The notes: generated by a model not told the origin, from the sequence alone. Positions 1 to 10,639 are shown, numbered from the stretch's first letter. The stretch is DNA of 64,000 nt from Turicibacter faecis (GCF_037076425.1 NZ_AP028127.1:1084001-1148000); one strand, 5' to 3'. Program-made: numbers and translations.

Positions 1-278
1 AAGGTTTAGAGATAAACTTTTATTAGGAGACTAGAAGGCAATGGAGATAGGCATCGGACGCTCGTTCGTTTAATTGGCTATCGGTCGAGCAGTCGTCACC
101 ATGTCAGACATCTAGGATTGTCCTAAGGAGGGTTACGTGGAACACTTGATTACCCTAATAAAAGGGTGAAACAACAAAGTTGGAAATAGATACGATATTT
201 TCATAAACTTGGCATACAAAGTTTTGGAAAACTGGTGAACACTAAGGGTGTAACAGAATTTGAAAGGAGATTAAGAAG
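1..278. other. Left-edge region without a convincing gene
   Basis: No complete reading frame with a start and ribosome site is visible. One plus-strand frame is open from about base 16 to a TAA near base 133 and reads as an Arg/His-rich peptide, which could be the tail of a decayed gene, but I do not recognise it. The last 40 bases hold the ribosome site (GAAAGGAG) of the next gene. No clear promoter is seen. Confidence 0.4.
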
Positions 279-686
279 ATGAAGAAATTAAACATGGTTT
301 TTAGTACGGCTTTATTAGCCGCAACACTTGGTTTTACAGCGTATGCTAAAGATGAGGTTAAAGAAGTTCCTAATCATCCTCAATTAACAGAGGAACAAAA
401 AGCGGAAGTGAAGCAACAATTTGAAGCCGATTATAAAGAAATGCAAGAAAAATTTAATCAATTAACAGATGATCAAAAAGAAGAAATTTATGAGTTATAT
501 GATAAAGTTAATGTTGCTAAAGTAAAATTATTAGATAAATATGTTGAGCTTGAACTGATGACTGAAGAAGAAGTAGAGGACATTCAAAAACATATGGCAG
601 AAATGTCGGAAAAAATTCGAGAAGAAAAACAATTTATTGGCTTTAAAGCACCTTGTCCAGCTAAACAAACAGAAAAAACGAATTAA
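279..686 (+). CDS. Secreted DUF2680-like helical protein
   Basis: A 135-residue protein with a Sec signal peptide (MKK, hydrophobic core, cleavage after about AYA at residues 21-23). The mature part is almost all charged alpha helix: an LTEEQKAE...LTDDQKEEIYELYDK pattern followed by KLLDKYVELELMTEEEVEDIQKHM. This matches the DUF2680 pattern of small exported proteins in Firmicutes, whose role is unknown. AAAGGAG lies about 8 bases before the ATG. A terminator-like hairpin follows at 794-820, so it is probably a single-gene transcript. Family assignment is from pattern memory and was not searched. Confidence 0.75.
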   Translation: MKKLNMVFSTALLAATLGFTAYAKDEVKEVPNHPQLTEEQKAEVKQQFEADYKEMQEKFNQLTDDQKEEIYELYDKVNVAKVKLLDKYVELELMTEEEVEDIQKHMAEMSEKIREEKQFIGFKAPCPAKQTEKTN

Positions 687-793
687 AGAGGAACATTATT
701 TAACAAATTATTTAAAAGTTGATAAAATTATTGATTTTATCTGTATAAAGATGAATGATATGACTTTATTTGTTAAAAATAAAAAAGAATGGG

Positions 794-828
794 GAATGTC
801 ACTTGAATCAAGAGACATTCTTTTATTT
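794..828 (+). terminator. Terminator after the DUF2680 gene
   Basis: GAATGTC (794-800) pairs with GACATTC (814-820), followed by TTTTATTT. Confidence 0.6.
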
Positions 829-904
829 CTATGCAATGACGAAGAGACCAAAAAGGGGCCTTTTGCATACGATAAATTAGAAAAAAGTAAAGGCGTGTGA
901 AATC

Positions 905-1054
905 ATGAGAGAACATCAACCAACAGTAACCAATCAAACAAAACGGGTGATTTCTGCCACAACTCATCATACATTTAAATTAAAATTAAGTGTTGATGAA
1001 CAAAAAAGAAAAGCCTATTTTGCTCGTATTAGAGGATATCGTGACCGTAAGTAA
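905..1054 (+). CDS. Small basic protein, 49 residues
   Basis: This short frame starts at an ATG and encodes a basic peptide beginning MREHQPTVTNQTKR and ending FARIRGYRDRK. I do not recognise a family. Support for it being real is its position between two terminators and the fact that its last codons form the left arm of a strong rho-independent terminator, which is typical of a short monocistronic gene. The ribosome site is weak (AAAGGCGTG about 10 bases upstream). It could instead be chance. Confidence 0.45.
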   Translation: MREHQPTVTNQTKRVISATTHHTFKLKLSVDEQKRKAYFARIRGYRDRK

Positions 1055-1077
1055 CAGCCACGGTATCCTTTTTTTTG
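1034..1077 (+). terminator. Strong terminator overlapping the small gene's 3' end
   Basis: GGATATCGTG (from 1034) pairs with CACGGTATCC (to 1068), a 10-bp stem with one G-T pair, followed by eight T. Confidence 0.85.
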
Positions 1078-1293
1078 CTCGATAACTAAAAAAATTAAAA
1101 ATTAGACAATTCTCTAATATTCGATTTATTAAAGGTATCTTATCTTATCCAAATAAAGGGGCGAATTTTTTAAAAAAAGGAGCATTTTAGGAGTAGGGGC
1201 ATAGTCTAAAAGAGAAACCCTGTCTTTTTAATCAAAGGAGTTATAGGAAAATAGGGACGAAGAGGGCTTTTATCATCAAAAGGGGAGAGAACA

Positions 1294-1983
1294 ATGTTGT
1301 ATGGGGATCATTTATGGGCTGTGTATCAAATGGCAGCTAAGCAACCGGGGGTCGAGGCGCTCTATTATAAACAGATGATGGAGGGGAACGACCTGTTTTT
1401 AATTGTATGCCACGAGCCTGTTTTCTTTTTTTTACAGCTCGATTGGGTCCAGGCAATGGGGCCGTTTTTACACGTGGAAAAGGAGTGGAGTCGAGGGAAA
1501 CAGTTTCATTGCCGAATTATTTTTCAGTCAGGATGGGAGTGTCTGTTCCAATTTATTGCTCAAAGACCATCGCTAGATGAAGATTTGCGAGTGCTTATCG
1601 ATCATCATCCCATCGTTTATCAGGAACAATCCTTCAAATTAGATAGAATGGAACAAGAAAAGAAAGCTAATGAATTTGCAAAAGTAGCACACAACTTTTA
1701 TATGCATGCCCTCGTTTGGGTGCGACATTTAAAAAATGGGTCCCCGTCAACTTGCCTATGGCGAGAGAGGGAGTTAAAGAAAATATATGAGCAGCTAAAT
1801 GAAAAGGAAAGACGCGCATTAGGAGAGGAAAGGATACAATGGAGTCAACTAACTGCACTTCTTGAATGGGGCGATACGTTGTTAGATGAGGTAAAGCGAA
1901 GACAAGGCCCCCTTCCCCAGGAAGGGCAAATTTTCCGTTTAAAAGAACTAATTAGACAACTTATGGGGGATGGAGGGTCATAA
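1294..1983 (+). CDS. Hypothetical protein, 229 residues
   Basis: The start ATG follows AGGGGAGAG at good spacing. The protein is soluble, with no signal peptide or membrane segment. The N-terminal half looks alpha/beta (GNDLFLIVCHEPVFFFLQLDW). The C-terminal half is helical and basic, with the pattern FYMHALVWVRHLKNG and then repeated E/K-rich helices. The overall arrangement is loosely reminiscent of nucleotidyltransferase-like proteins that regulate or modify small molecules, but I see no convincing G-S-x-x-x-D-x-D active site. Function is unknown. It sits about 100 bases before the SNF2 gene and may share its transcript. Confidence 0.6.
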   Translation: MLYGDHLWAVYQMAAKQPGVEALYYKQMMEGNDLFLIVCHEPVFFFLQLDWVQAMGPFLHVEKEWSRGKQFHCRIIFQSGWECLFQFIAQRPSLDEDLRVLIDHHPIVYQEQSFKLDRMEQEKKANEFAKVAHNFYMHALVWVRHLKNGSPSTCLWRERELKKIYEQLNEKERRALGEERIQWSQLTALLEWGDTLLDEVKRRQGPLPQEGQIFRLKELIRQLMGDGGS

Positions 1984-2085
1984 AAGGATCGAAATGGTGC
2001 AAACTAATCCCATTAAATCTATCATCTCTCGTTTCCTATAAGTACAATTTATGGTAAAATAAAGAGATAAGTGTAGAATGGGAGT

Positions 2086-5000
2086 GTGAGTAACGTGAAC
2101 TTAAATCAAACGCGGATTAAAAATCGAGCAGCCAATCCTGCTGTTTTTTCGCGTGCTCAGGCCTTTTATAACAGTGGGGGAAAAATTCAATACTATGTGA
2201 CGTATGATCCAACTGATTTATATCAGATCTTTGCAGAAGTCGAAGACGATGGACAAACCTATCATATTTTAATTAACTTAGATGACCAGAGCAAGATTCT
2301 TCATGACCAGTGTGACTGTGGAACATTTTTATCTAATTTTGGCTCATGTAAACATGCGATCGCTGTCTTATTAAAGGTTTATGAGGATCAAATTAGAAAT
2401 AAGTTAGTGATTCATTCGGCAGGCGATGAGTCCGATGCCATCATCGATGAATTATTAACGTCATATGAGTTACAATTATCATCGGTTATCCATCAGGAAT
2501 GGAATGAAAAGGATGTAAGTCTCGTTCCCAAACTTGTGATGGGAGATGAGCATCAAGAATTAGGATTTGAGGTATCGGTAAAAAAGCAACGCGCTTATGT
2601 CGTGCGCGATATTTATAAACTCGCGACGGATATTTTAAATGAGAATGTCGTGAGTTATGGCAAGGAGCTTCAGTTTAAGCATTCGATGCTTCAATTTGAT
2701 TTGCAGTCGCGGCCATTTGCTCGATTTATTTGTGAAATTATCCAAGAATACGATGTTTATGCGAAACAACTACCGACGCTTGGCCCCGTTAAGGCGACCA
2801 AGTGCCTAGCTTTAACGCCAAGATGGTTGGACCAATTTTATCAACTGTATCAAGGGCAGACACTAGCCTGTGATATAAGTGGCCTTGCCTCGCAGGTGAT
2901 GACCTTACATCCGTATGAGCCTACGATTGAATTTCGATTGACGCAGGAAGGGACAGATTACTATTTATCGCATAACTTGGGGCCCTTTCGATTAGGCGCG
3001 GGGTTAAACTATTCTTATATTTTTTGCGAACATGAGTGTTTTCGTTGCAGTGAGGCGTTTGTTAAAAAAATATTTCCTATTTTAAGGACATTGACGCAGT
3101 CTTCTCATTATGAATTGCAAATGAACGAGGCTCACATGTCGCGCTTTTTATCACTCGTTGTTCCAAATATTAAAGAGTATATTAAAGATACATCATTAGA
3201 TTTACTGTATGAAACGTTTAAAGTTTATCCCCTAGAGGTTAAATTTTATCTGGATTCGTTAAAACGCGGGGGGATTGGATTAGATGTCCATTTTTGCTAT
3301 GGTGAAACGATAATCAAGGTTCATGAAACTACTGCGTCAACAGGGGCCATTTTGCGAGATGCGTTAAAGGAAACACAGGCTTTAGCAATGGTGGAACAGT
3401 ATCAATTTAAGAAGGGAACCTCGAATGCCTATGCACTAGAAGATGAGGAACTCATTTATTCTTTTTTACAAGATGGGATTGATGAGTTAAAAAAAATAGG
3501 GAGTGTTTATGCATCTGAAAGTTTTAAAGCGATTAAGATTCAGGAACCGAAGAGTTTTTCCGTAGGAATTCGTCTTAAAAACGATTGGCTCAGTTTAAAT
3601 TTTGATGACTTAGAATTTTCGGCCGCTGAATATAAAAAAATCCTTGCTTCTTATCGCCAAAATAAAAAATATTTCCGTCTAAAAGATGGATCATTTATTA
3701 ATTTAAAAAACGACTATGTTGAAAAATTAGCGTCTTTTATGGATGATTTAAGCATTGATGAAAGGCAACTCGATGAAACAGAAATTTTGATCCCTAAATA
3801 TCGGGCGCTATATTTAGATCAATTAATGAAGGTCAGTCCGACGCTTTCTATTAAACGCGATACATCATTTGATGCACTCGTCGAAGAGTTTCATCACGTT
3901 GAAGATGCAGAGTTTTGTATTCCGCCATCACTTGCAAAAACACTGCGCCATTATCAAGAGACAGGTTATCGTTGGTTAAAAACGTTGTCTAAGTATCAAA
4001 TGGGAGGAATTTTAGCAGATGATATGGGGCTTGGGAAAACATTACAGGTCATTTCAGTTCTTGTATCCGAACAAGAAAAAGGAACAAAACCAGCATTGAT
4101 TGTAGCCCCAAGTTCCCTTGTTTACAACTGGGAACGTGAGATTCATAAATTTGCACCGACGTTGAAAACCATCATTGTTCAAGGAACGCCTAAAGTTAGA
4201 GAGCAACTGATTGAACAAGGGGCTAACGTCGATGTCGTGATTACGTCATATGATTTAATCCGACGCGATATTTCTCATTATGAAAATCAAAGATTTAGAT
4301 ACTGTATTTTAGATGAGGCCCATTATATTAAGAACCATAGCACGCTAAGCTCAAAAGCAGTAAAAAAAATTAAGGCTGAGATACGTTTTGCCTTAACAGG
4401 GACACCTATTGAGAATTCATTATCTGACTTATGGTCTATTTTTGATTTTATTTTACCGGGGTATTTTGGGACATATACGCAATTTAAGAAAAAATATGAG
4501 GCTCCGGTGATGAAAAATCAAAATTTAAATTTATTGAGTCGCATTCATCAACAGGTTGCCCCCTTTATTTTACGACGTCTGAAAAAGGACGTGCTGAAAG
4601 AATTACCAGAAAAAATTGAAACGAGTCTCTATTGCGAGATGGATAAGACGCAAAAAGACTTATATTATGCGATGGTTTACGAAATGAAAGAAGAAATGAA
4701 CAGTGAAATTAAAACGCAAGGTATCGAGCGAAGTCGCATTAAAATTTTAGCCTTACTCATGAGATTGCGACAAATTTGCTGTGATCCCGCCCTTTACTTA
4801 GAAAATTATAAAGGGGAAAGTGCGAAGTTGCAGTTATGCTTACAATTAGTTGAAGAATGTATCGCGACGGGGCATAAGGTTTTAATTTTTTCACAGTTTA
4901 CGTCGATGCTTGATATTCTGTCAAAGGCCCTTCAACAAAAAGAAATCGAACACTTAATGTTAACGGGTGCCACAAAAACAAGTGAGCGGTTAGCATTAAC

Positions 5001-5343
5001 TGAACAATTTAACACCGACCACACGCCCGTCTTTCTTATTTCTTTAAAAGCGGGAGGAACTGGATTAAATTTAACAGGTGCGGATGTGGTGATTCATTAC
5101 GATCCATGGTGGAATATGAGTGCGCAAAATCAGGCCACTGACCGTGCCCACCGATTAGGTCAAGAGAAAAAGGTTCAAGTGTTTAAATTATTTGTAAAAG
5201 ATACGATTGAAGAGAAGATTGAGCAATTACAAAAACGAAAACGTGATTTGACAGAAGCAATCGTTCAGGAAGGTGAAACCTTTATTAATCAATTAAGTAA
5301 CGAAGAATTGGTTCAACTTTTTGAGGATGATTATTCATTTTAA
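2086..5343 (+). CDS. SWIM-domain SNF2-family DNA translocase/helicase
   Basis: A 1085-residue ATP-dependent DNA translocase of the RapA/SNF2 class. An N-terminal SWIM zinc finger is visible as C76, C78, C88 and H90 (CDC...CKH). A long middle region follows, then the ATPase: motif I DDMGLGKTLQ near residue 641-650, DEAH at about 742-745, ALTGTPIENS (motif III), and the helicase C-terminal lobe with FSQFTSMLDIL, GGTGLNLTGAD and QATDRAHRLGQ (motif VI). Length and layout match the bacterial SNF2 helicase associated family. It probably remodels protein-DNA or RNA polymerase complexes, but the exact role is unknown. The chosen start is GTG at 2086 with GGGAG just upstream; a second GTG at 2095 is possible. 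Confidence 0.9.
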   Translation: MSNVNLNQTRIKNRAANPAVFSRAQAFYNSGGKIQYYVTYDPTDLYQIFAEVEDDGQTYHILINLDDQSKILHDQCDCGTFLSNFGSCKHAIAVLLKVYEDQIRNKLVIHSAGDESDAIIDELLTSYELQLSSVIHQEWNEKDVSLVPKLVMGDEHQELGFEVSVKKQRAYVVRDIYKLATDILNENVVSYGKELQFKHSMLQFDLQSRPFARFICEIIQEYDVYAKQLPTLGPVKATKCLALTPRWLDQFYQLYQGQTLACDISGLASQVMTLHPYEPTIEFRLTQEGTDYYLSHNLGPFRLGAGLNYSYIFCEHECFRCSEAFVKKIFPILRTLTQSSHYELQMNEAHMSRFLSLVVPNIKEYIKDTSLDLLYETFKVYPLEVKFYLDSLKRGGIGLDVHFCYGETIIKVHETTASTGAILRDALKETQALAMVEQYQFKKGTSNAYALEDEELIYSFLQDGIDELKKIGSVYASESFKAIKIQEPKSFSVGIRLKNDWLSLNFDDLEFSAAEYKKILASYRQNKKYFRLKDGSFINLKNDYVEKLASFMDDLSIDERQLDETEILIPKYRALYLDQLMKVSPTLSIKRDTSFDALVEEFHHVEDAEFCIPPSLAKTLRHYQETGYRWLKTLSKYQMGGILADDMGLGKTLQVISVLVSEQEKGTKPALIVAPSSLVYNWEREIHKFAPTLKTIIVQGTPKVREQLIEQGANVDVVITSYDLIRRDISHYENQRFRYCILDEAHYIKNHSTLSSKAVKKIKAEIRFALTGTPIENSLSDLWSIFDFILPGYFGTYTQFKKKYEAPVMKNQNLNLLSRIHQQVAPFILRRLKKDVLKELPEKIETSLYCEMDKTQKDLYYAMVYEMKEEMNSEIKTQGIERSRIKILALLMRLRQICCDPALYLENYKGESAKLQLCLQLVEECIATGHKVLIFSQFTSMLDILSKALQQKEIEHLMLTGATKTSERLALTEQFNTDHTPVFLISLKAGGTGLNLTGADVVIHYDPWWNMSAQNQATDRAHRLGQEKKVQVFKLFVKDTIEEKIEQLQKRKRDLTEAIVQEGETFINQLSNEELVQLFEDDYSF

Positions 5344-5372
5344 TTGACAAACGATATAATATTGCATAAAAT
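5344..5372 (+). promoter_or_regulatory. Promoter of the trpS leader
   Basis: TTGACA (5344-5349), 17-base spacer, TAAAAT (5367-5372): a near-consensus SigA promoter starting directly after the SNF2 stop codon and reading into the T-box leader. Confidence 0.75.
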
Positions 5373-5404
5373 GAAACTAAATATGAATGCGTTGATTGAG
5401 AAAG

Positions 5405-5619
5405 AGTAATTTAAGACCTATTTTAAAGAGAGTCGATGGTTGGTGTGAATCGATAAATAACTTGAATGAATGGGCTCAGGAGCGGAACTTGAATAAAAAA
5501 AGTAGGGAACCCGGATAACAACCGTTAACAGTTTGAAGTGAAATAACGACAATCGTTATTTAAATGAGGTGGTACCGCGGTTTTAATCGTCCTCTATCGT
5601 GAGATAGAGGGCTTTTTTT
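5405..5619 (+). promoter_or_regulatory. Tryptophan T-box riboswitch
   Basis: A T-box leader that senses uncharged tRNA. Stem I contains the GGTGTGAA element, and the probable specifier codon TGG (Trp) is at 5471-5473 in the context GAATGGGCTC. The T-box sequence TGAGGTGGTACCGCGG is at 5565-5580, overlapping the antiterminator. The terminator is CCTCTATC (5591-5598) paired with GATAGAGG (5603-5610), followed by a T run. A TGG specifier agrees with the downstream trpS gene: low Trp-tRNA charging should raise synthetase expression. The left limit is approximate. Confidence 0.93.
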
Positions 5620-5659
5620 ATGGCCAGGAAAATGAATGAAAACATGAAATTTATATTGA

Positions 5660-6673
<1,014 letters not shown>

Positions 6674-6684
6674 GAAGGGAAAGC

Positions 6685-6711
6685 AGCACTTGAACTAAAG
6701 TGCTCTTTTTT
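6685..6711 (+). terminator. trpS terminator
   Basis: AGCACTT (6685-6691) pairs with AAGTGCT (6698-6704), followed by a T run. Confidence 0.85.
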
Positions 6712-6763
6712 TATTATTTGACTTAACTCGGCACTGTTTAACGAGAAATAAGAGAGGATGTGC

Positions 6764-7300
6764 ATGTGGGTGATGAAAAAGGTATTAATTATTGGAAGTC
6801 CTGGTGCTGGAAAAAGTACATTTGCCAGACGATTACGTACAATCACGGACTTACCGCTTTATTATTTAGATCAAATCTGGCATTGTTCAGATGGGACACA
6901 CATTTTGGAACAGGCATTTGATCAACAATTAGAACGCTTATTACAAAAGGATCAATGGATTATTGATGGAAATTATAGTCGGACCCTCGAACGGCGCTTA
7001 GCAGCTTGTGATACGGTGTTTTTACTTGATTACCCAGTAGAGGTTTGTCTACTGGGGGCAGCTTCAAGAATTGGCCATCAACGGGAGGATTTACCCTGGA
7101 TTGAACGGGAGTTTGATGCCGATTTTAAACAACACATTTTAGACTTTCCTCAAAAAAGATTACCTTATCTGTATGAGCAATTAGCAGCTGTCAAATTAGA
7201 AAAGACAATTATCGTCTTTAAATCGCGGGACGAGGCACAACTTTATTTGAAAAGGTTAGCGAATAAGGGGCGATGCGTGGGAGATAAAAGGGGGGAATAG
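6764..7300 (+). CDS. P-loop kinase-like protein (topology modulation / FlaR-like)
   Basis: A small cytoplasmic nucleotide-binding protein of about 178 residues. The Walker A motif GSPGAGKST lies right after the first beta strand (KVLIIGSPGAGKSTFARRL). Features shared with adenylate-kinase-like proteins annotated as DNA topology modulation or FlaR are LPLYYLDQIWH, WIIDGNYSRTLERRLAACDTVFLLDYP and a basic lid. The substrate is unknown. Three ATGs are possible (6758, 6764, 6773); AGAGAGG at 6751-6757 favours 6764. It sits alone between trpS and the DJ-1-like gene. Confidence 0.75.
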   Translation: MWVMKKVLIIGSPGAGKSTFARRLRTITDLPLYYLDQIWHCSDGTHILEQAFDQQLERLLQKDQWIIDGNYSRTLERRLAACDTVFLLDYPVEVCLLGAASRIGHQREDLPWIEREFDADFKQHILDFPQKRLPYLYEQLAAVKLEKTIIVFKSRDEAQLYLKRLANKGRCVGDKRGE

Positions 7301-7439
7301 GATTCTTTTTGTTGTCGAAACAACTGATTAAACGACGTAATATTGCTATTATTTAGGGTTACTGTGGAAGGTATTGACAATAGTAGCTGGCCTAAATTAC
7401 AATGAGGATAATAGTTACGAAGTTAGATGGGGGCATAAT

Positions 7440-8018
7440 ATGGGGAAGATTTTGGTTTTTTTATTTGATGGGATGACGGATTATGAAATTTCATTTATTT
7501 GTCATGTTTTGCGCACAGACGCGGGGAAAGATATTATCACGGTTGCCTACGAAGATCGTGTGATTAAATCACAGGCAGGATTTAATTTAGACCCTGACTG
7601 TACCTTGTCAGAAGTCGTTGATTTAGATGTTGAAGGATTAATTTTATGCGGGGGGCGCGAGGTAGATATTAAACCTTCATTAATGAGGCTGATTAAACGT
7701 TGTGATAAGGAAAGAAAATTATTAGCTGCTATTGGTACAGCGGGAACCATTATGCTAGCAAAATCAGGGGTTTTAGATGAAGCAACGTATACGACGCCAT
7801 TAACGGCATGGACGACAAAATATCAGTATGTCTATGGGATTCAGGATCCATTTCCTCGAGATAATTATATTGATAAACGATTGGTCCGTGACCGTCATAT
7901 CATTACCGCACAAAGTATCGCTTTTTTAGATTTCACCTTAGAAATTTGTGCATGGTTTAAGTTATTTCAAAATCATCAGGAAAAGCACGCGTTTGCTCGC
8001 TTAGTTAAGGGGGCTTAA
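7440..8018 (+). CDS. DJ-1/PfpI (ThiJ) family protein lacking the nucleophile cysteine
   Basis: A 192-residue flavodoxin-fold protein of the DJ-1/PfpI superfamily: MGKILVFLFDGMTDYEI at the N-terminus, DVEGLILCGG in the middle, and LLAAIGTAGTIML at the nucleophile elbow. In family members with activity the elbow reads A-x-C-x-G; here the cysteine position is glycine (AIGTAG), so classic cysteine chemistry is unlikely. The gene could begin at 7374, but GATGGGGG directly before the ATG at 7440, and the match of the family fold start, favour 7440. A strong terminator follows. Confidence 0.8.
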   Translation: MGKILVFLFDGMTDYEISFICHVLRTDAGKDIITVAYEDRVIKSQAGFNLDPDCTLSEVVDLDVEGLILCGGREVDIKPSLMRLIKRCDKERKLLAAIGTAGTIMLAKSGVLDEATYTTPLTAWTTKYQYVYGIQDPFPRDNYIDKRLVRDRHIITAQSIAFLDFTLEICAWFKLFQNHQEKHAFARLVKGA

Positions 8019-8020
8019 AA

Positions 8021-8055
8021 GATTAACTCTTTATCAAAGAGTTAATCTTTTTTTA
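8021..8055 (+). terminator. Terminator after the DJ-1-like gene
   Basis: GATTAACTCTTT (8021-8032) pairs perfectly with AAAGAGTTAATC (8036-8047), followed by a T run. Confidence 0.9.
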
Positions 8056-8248
8056 TAGGGAAAGATTCGACTCTTCAATTTTCTTTTTTTTGAGTATTCT
8101 TTTAAAAATATGACAAAGATGAACAAAGTTATACAGCTCAAATAAAACAATCCATTACTTTTTTTAGCGAAAAAAGAGGGATATAAACTAGTTAGGCTCA
8201 AGATAGGATATAATGAATGGTAAGAATAAGATGAAATGGGGAGTTTAT

Positions 8249-9706
8249 ATGCCAGACATAAAATCGATCTTATTGCTGTGTTCCTTTTTATGCTTTATTA
8301 CGGGGATTTTTAGTCCAGAAGTGATTATTAGATGGGGGATTCCTTCGGTTAAAACTCGAAAACGCGTGTTATGGACGTTTGGGATGATGACATTACTGCT
8401 TGTTGGGATTAGACAGCTTACGGAGTTTGCATCTGTTGAGGATAGCGCGACGAATCATCAAGGGCAAGGGGTCAATGTAGAGACCTTTGTTTTTTCTAGT
8501 CCAGAGGAGGAGCAGCAAAAAATTTATAAATTAACGTCATCGGTTCAAAATAATCAGTTAGAGATTAAAATTGTGAATCAGCAGATGGCATCGGATCGTG
8601 CGGTAGAGAAGGCTCCTGAGGGCTATGAGTTCGTTCAATTAGACGTAAACATTACAAATAAAATGGATGAACCGTCTACGATAAATCTTGCAGATCTTCA
8701 ATTACAGACTGAAACATTAGAGTTTCTTCTACCGATGAAAGATCATTTACCTACACAAAAACTGGAGTTATTACCGCAGGAAAGTAAGACTGTTTCACTC
8801 GTCTATTTGCAACCGACCAAACAGGAGCAATTAATGTTCTCTTATTTGCCAACGTCATCTGAGGAGGAGACATCTGAAGAAGAGGAAGTCAGTGTGAGTC
8901 AAATTGGCGATATAGTGAAAGCAAAGCAGGCGATGATTCAAGTGCACGAGGTTAAACGAGAGGCCTCAAAAAAAGAGGGATATGAGACACTTTTAATTTC
9001 CTTAAGTCTTAAGAATTCAACGGATATGACGGTTAATTATTATCCTTTTCACTTTTCACTTGCTGCCGACGGGTTAACCCAGCGGGTGAAACCAACCATT
9101 GATATGAGTGAGGTAAAAACACTTGGAATAAGTGAGCTCGTGGGTGGAGGAATGGTTAGTGGGACATTAATTTTTGAAATTCCACAGGGGATTCAACAAT
9201 TACGTCTTCATTATGATGAACCTTCTTTGTTTTCAACACAATCCATTGAAATTGATTTAACCTCAACGAATGAGGAGGCAACACCGCTACAGCCAGAAGT
9301 TAAATTAAATGAGCAGTGGCAAGCGAGCGACGCTCTTAATGACCATCACTTAGAGGTTACAAAGGTGGAATTCGTTAAGGAGACAAAATATACAAAAGCT
9401 AAAGATCATCAGCAATTTGTTATTGTCGGGGTTGAGTTGAGTAATCAATCGACTGAAAAGCAGGACTATACTGCCTTTGATTTTAAATTAATAAATGAGC
9501 AAGGACGCCTTATTTTACCTAACTTATTGTTAATTGATAATCAGTCAGAGTTAACAAGTGGTTCGCTCGAACCTTCAGAAAGTGTTCAAGGCTACCTATT
9601 ATTTGAAGATACAGATCTTTATACAACTTATCACCTCTTATATTCACCGTCACATTGGAAATCAGGTGAAGGTCTAATAAAGGAACTTCATCCATCTGGG
9701 GAGTAA
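8249..9706 (+). CDS. Membrane-anchored protein with DUF4352-like Ig-fold repeats
   Basis: A 485-residue envelope protein. Two hydrophobic segments lie near the N-terminus (SILLLCSFLCFITGIF and a second around LWTFGMMTLLLVGI). They are followed by an extracytoplasmic part with about three related beta-sandwich units. Each carries the pattern 'V/L-K/E-V... Y-x-F/L-V-x-L/V-x-V-x-I/L-x-N' seen in DUF4352/TRF2-like Ig domains (for example GYEFVQLDVNITNKMDEP, GYETLLISLSLKN, HQQFVIVGVELSNQS). An acidic linker (SSEEETSEEEE) separates units one and two. Function is unknown. The upstream ATG at 8213 overlaps a TATAAT box, and GGGGAG lies before 8249, so 8249 is chosen. Confidence 0.7.
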   Translation: MPDIKSILLLCSFLCFITGIFSPEVIIRWGIPSVKTRKRVLWTFGMMTLLLVGIRQLTEFASVEDSATNHQGQGVNVETFVFSSPEEEQQKIYKLTSSVQNNQLEIKIVNQQMASDRAVEKAPEGYEFVQLDVNITNKMDEPSTINLADLQLQTETLEFLLPMKDHLPTQKLELLPQESKTVSLVYLQPTKQEQLMFSYLPTSSEEETSEEEEVSVSQIGDIVKAKQAMIQVHEVKREASKKEGYETLLISLSLKNSTDMTVNYYPFHFSLAADGLTQRVKPTIDMSEVKTLGISELVGGGMVSGTLIFEIPQGIQQLRLHYDEPSLFSTQSIEIDLTSTNEEATPLQPEVKLNEQWQASDALNDHHLEVTKVEFVKETKYTKAKDHQQFVIVGVELSNQSTEKQDYTAFDFKLINEQGRLILPNLLLIDNQSELTSGSLEPSESVQGYLLFEDTDLYTTYHLLYSPSHWKSGEGLIKELHPSGE

Positions 9707-9838
9707 TGCCTCAATGGGGGAGAAGCAAATAAAATTTTATGAGGGAAAATGGTGACCTCATTCATTATTTTTGGACACACCTTATCGTTAAACGGGATGG
9801 CATTTGTAGATGAAATAGAAAGGGATTGGGGATAAGAG

Positions 9839-10612
9839 ATGAAACAGCAGTTATTTAATGAATTAGTATTGGAAGAACAACGCCCCTTCTCAAAGTGGGA
9901 TTATAGTTATTTAAAAGAGACGCAGCGGATGGTTCAGTTTCCTTTAATATGGAAATTCCCCCAGGTGATTAAGCCTTATTTACGGGATGGAGAATGCCTC
10001 GTACAGATGAATAGATTAGATGAAACTGATTGGGCTAGTTTCACTTCTTTGTCAAAGAGGACAGTTGCTCTAGAAACGAAGGAAGACCATTTATTAAAGA
10101 CGAGACAACCTTTAAATAATTTAGGGATTAAGGTAGTCTTTGGTGATGAAGGAGCATTGTTACCTTTTGAGAACGAAACCTTTGATGTGATGATTAATCG
10201 CAATCAAAGGTTTCAGGTGGATGAGGTCTCTCGGGTCTTGCGCGAAAATGGGTACTTTATTACCCAGCAAATTGGTGGATTAAGTAATGGTGAATTAAAT
10301 GTTTGGTTAAACGTGGAACCGACGAGTTATTCCAATTGGCGCCTTCAAGTCGCAGTAGAACAATTGAAAGAGTCTGGATTCACGATTATTGAGGTGAAAG
10401 AGGATATCTCTAAAACTCGTTTTTATGATATAGGGGCAATTGTTTATTACCTGAAGACGATGACCGAGCAAATTCCTGATTTTTCCGTTGAAAAATACTT
10501 TGATCGTTTAGTCACAATGAAAAAGGTGATGGACGAAGAGGGACATTTAGATGTTACAAGGCATCGATTCTTAATTGTTGCAAAGAAAGAAACGAACGAA
10601 AATATGGAATAG
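9839..10612 (+). CDS. Class I SAM-dependent methyltransferase-like protein
   Basis: A 257-residue protein with the C-terminal half of a Rossmann methyltransferase: LPFENETFDVMINRN (motif IV region), then VDEVSRVLRENGYFITQQIGG, the usual post-motif helix and strand. The N-terminal glycine motif is degenerate. It resembles methyltransferases of the UbiE/Methyltransf_11 type. The substrate is unknown. GGGATTGGGGATAAGAG precedes the ATG. It stands alone and ends in a hairpin/T-run. Confidence 0.7.
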   Translation: MKQQLFNELVLEEQRPFSKWDYSYLKETQRMVQFPLIWKFPQVIKPYLRDGECLVQMNRLDETDWASFTSLSKRTVALETKEDHLLKTRQPLNNLGIKVVFGDEGALLPFENETFDVMINRNQRFQVDEVSRVLRENGYFITQQIGGLSNGELNVWLNVEPTSYSNWRLQVAVEQLKESGFTIIEVKEDISKTRFYDIGAIVYYLKTMTEQIPDFSVEKYFDRLVTMKKVMDEEGHLDVTRHRFLIVAKKETNENME

Positions 10613-10639
10613 GAGATCATAGGAAGGAGCTGTCGTAAA

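Noticed and set aside
637-900. 87-residue plus-strand frame after the DUF2680 gene
   Set aside because: It begins inside the upstream gene, contains the terminator hairpin at 794-820, and has no ribosome site.
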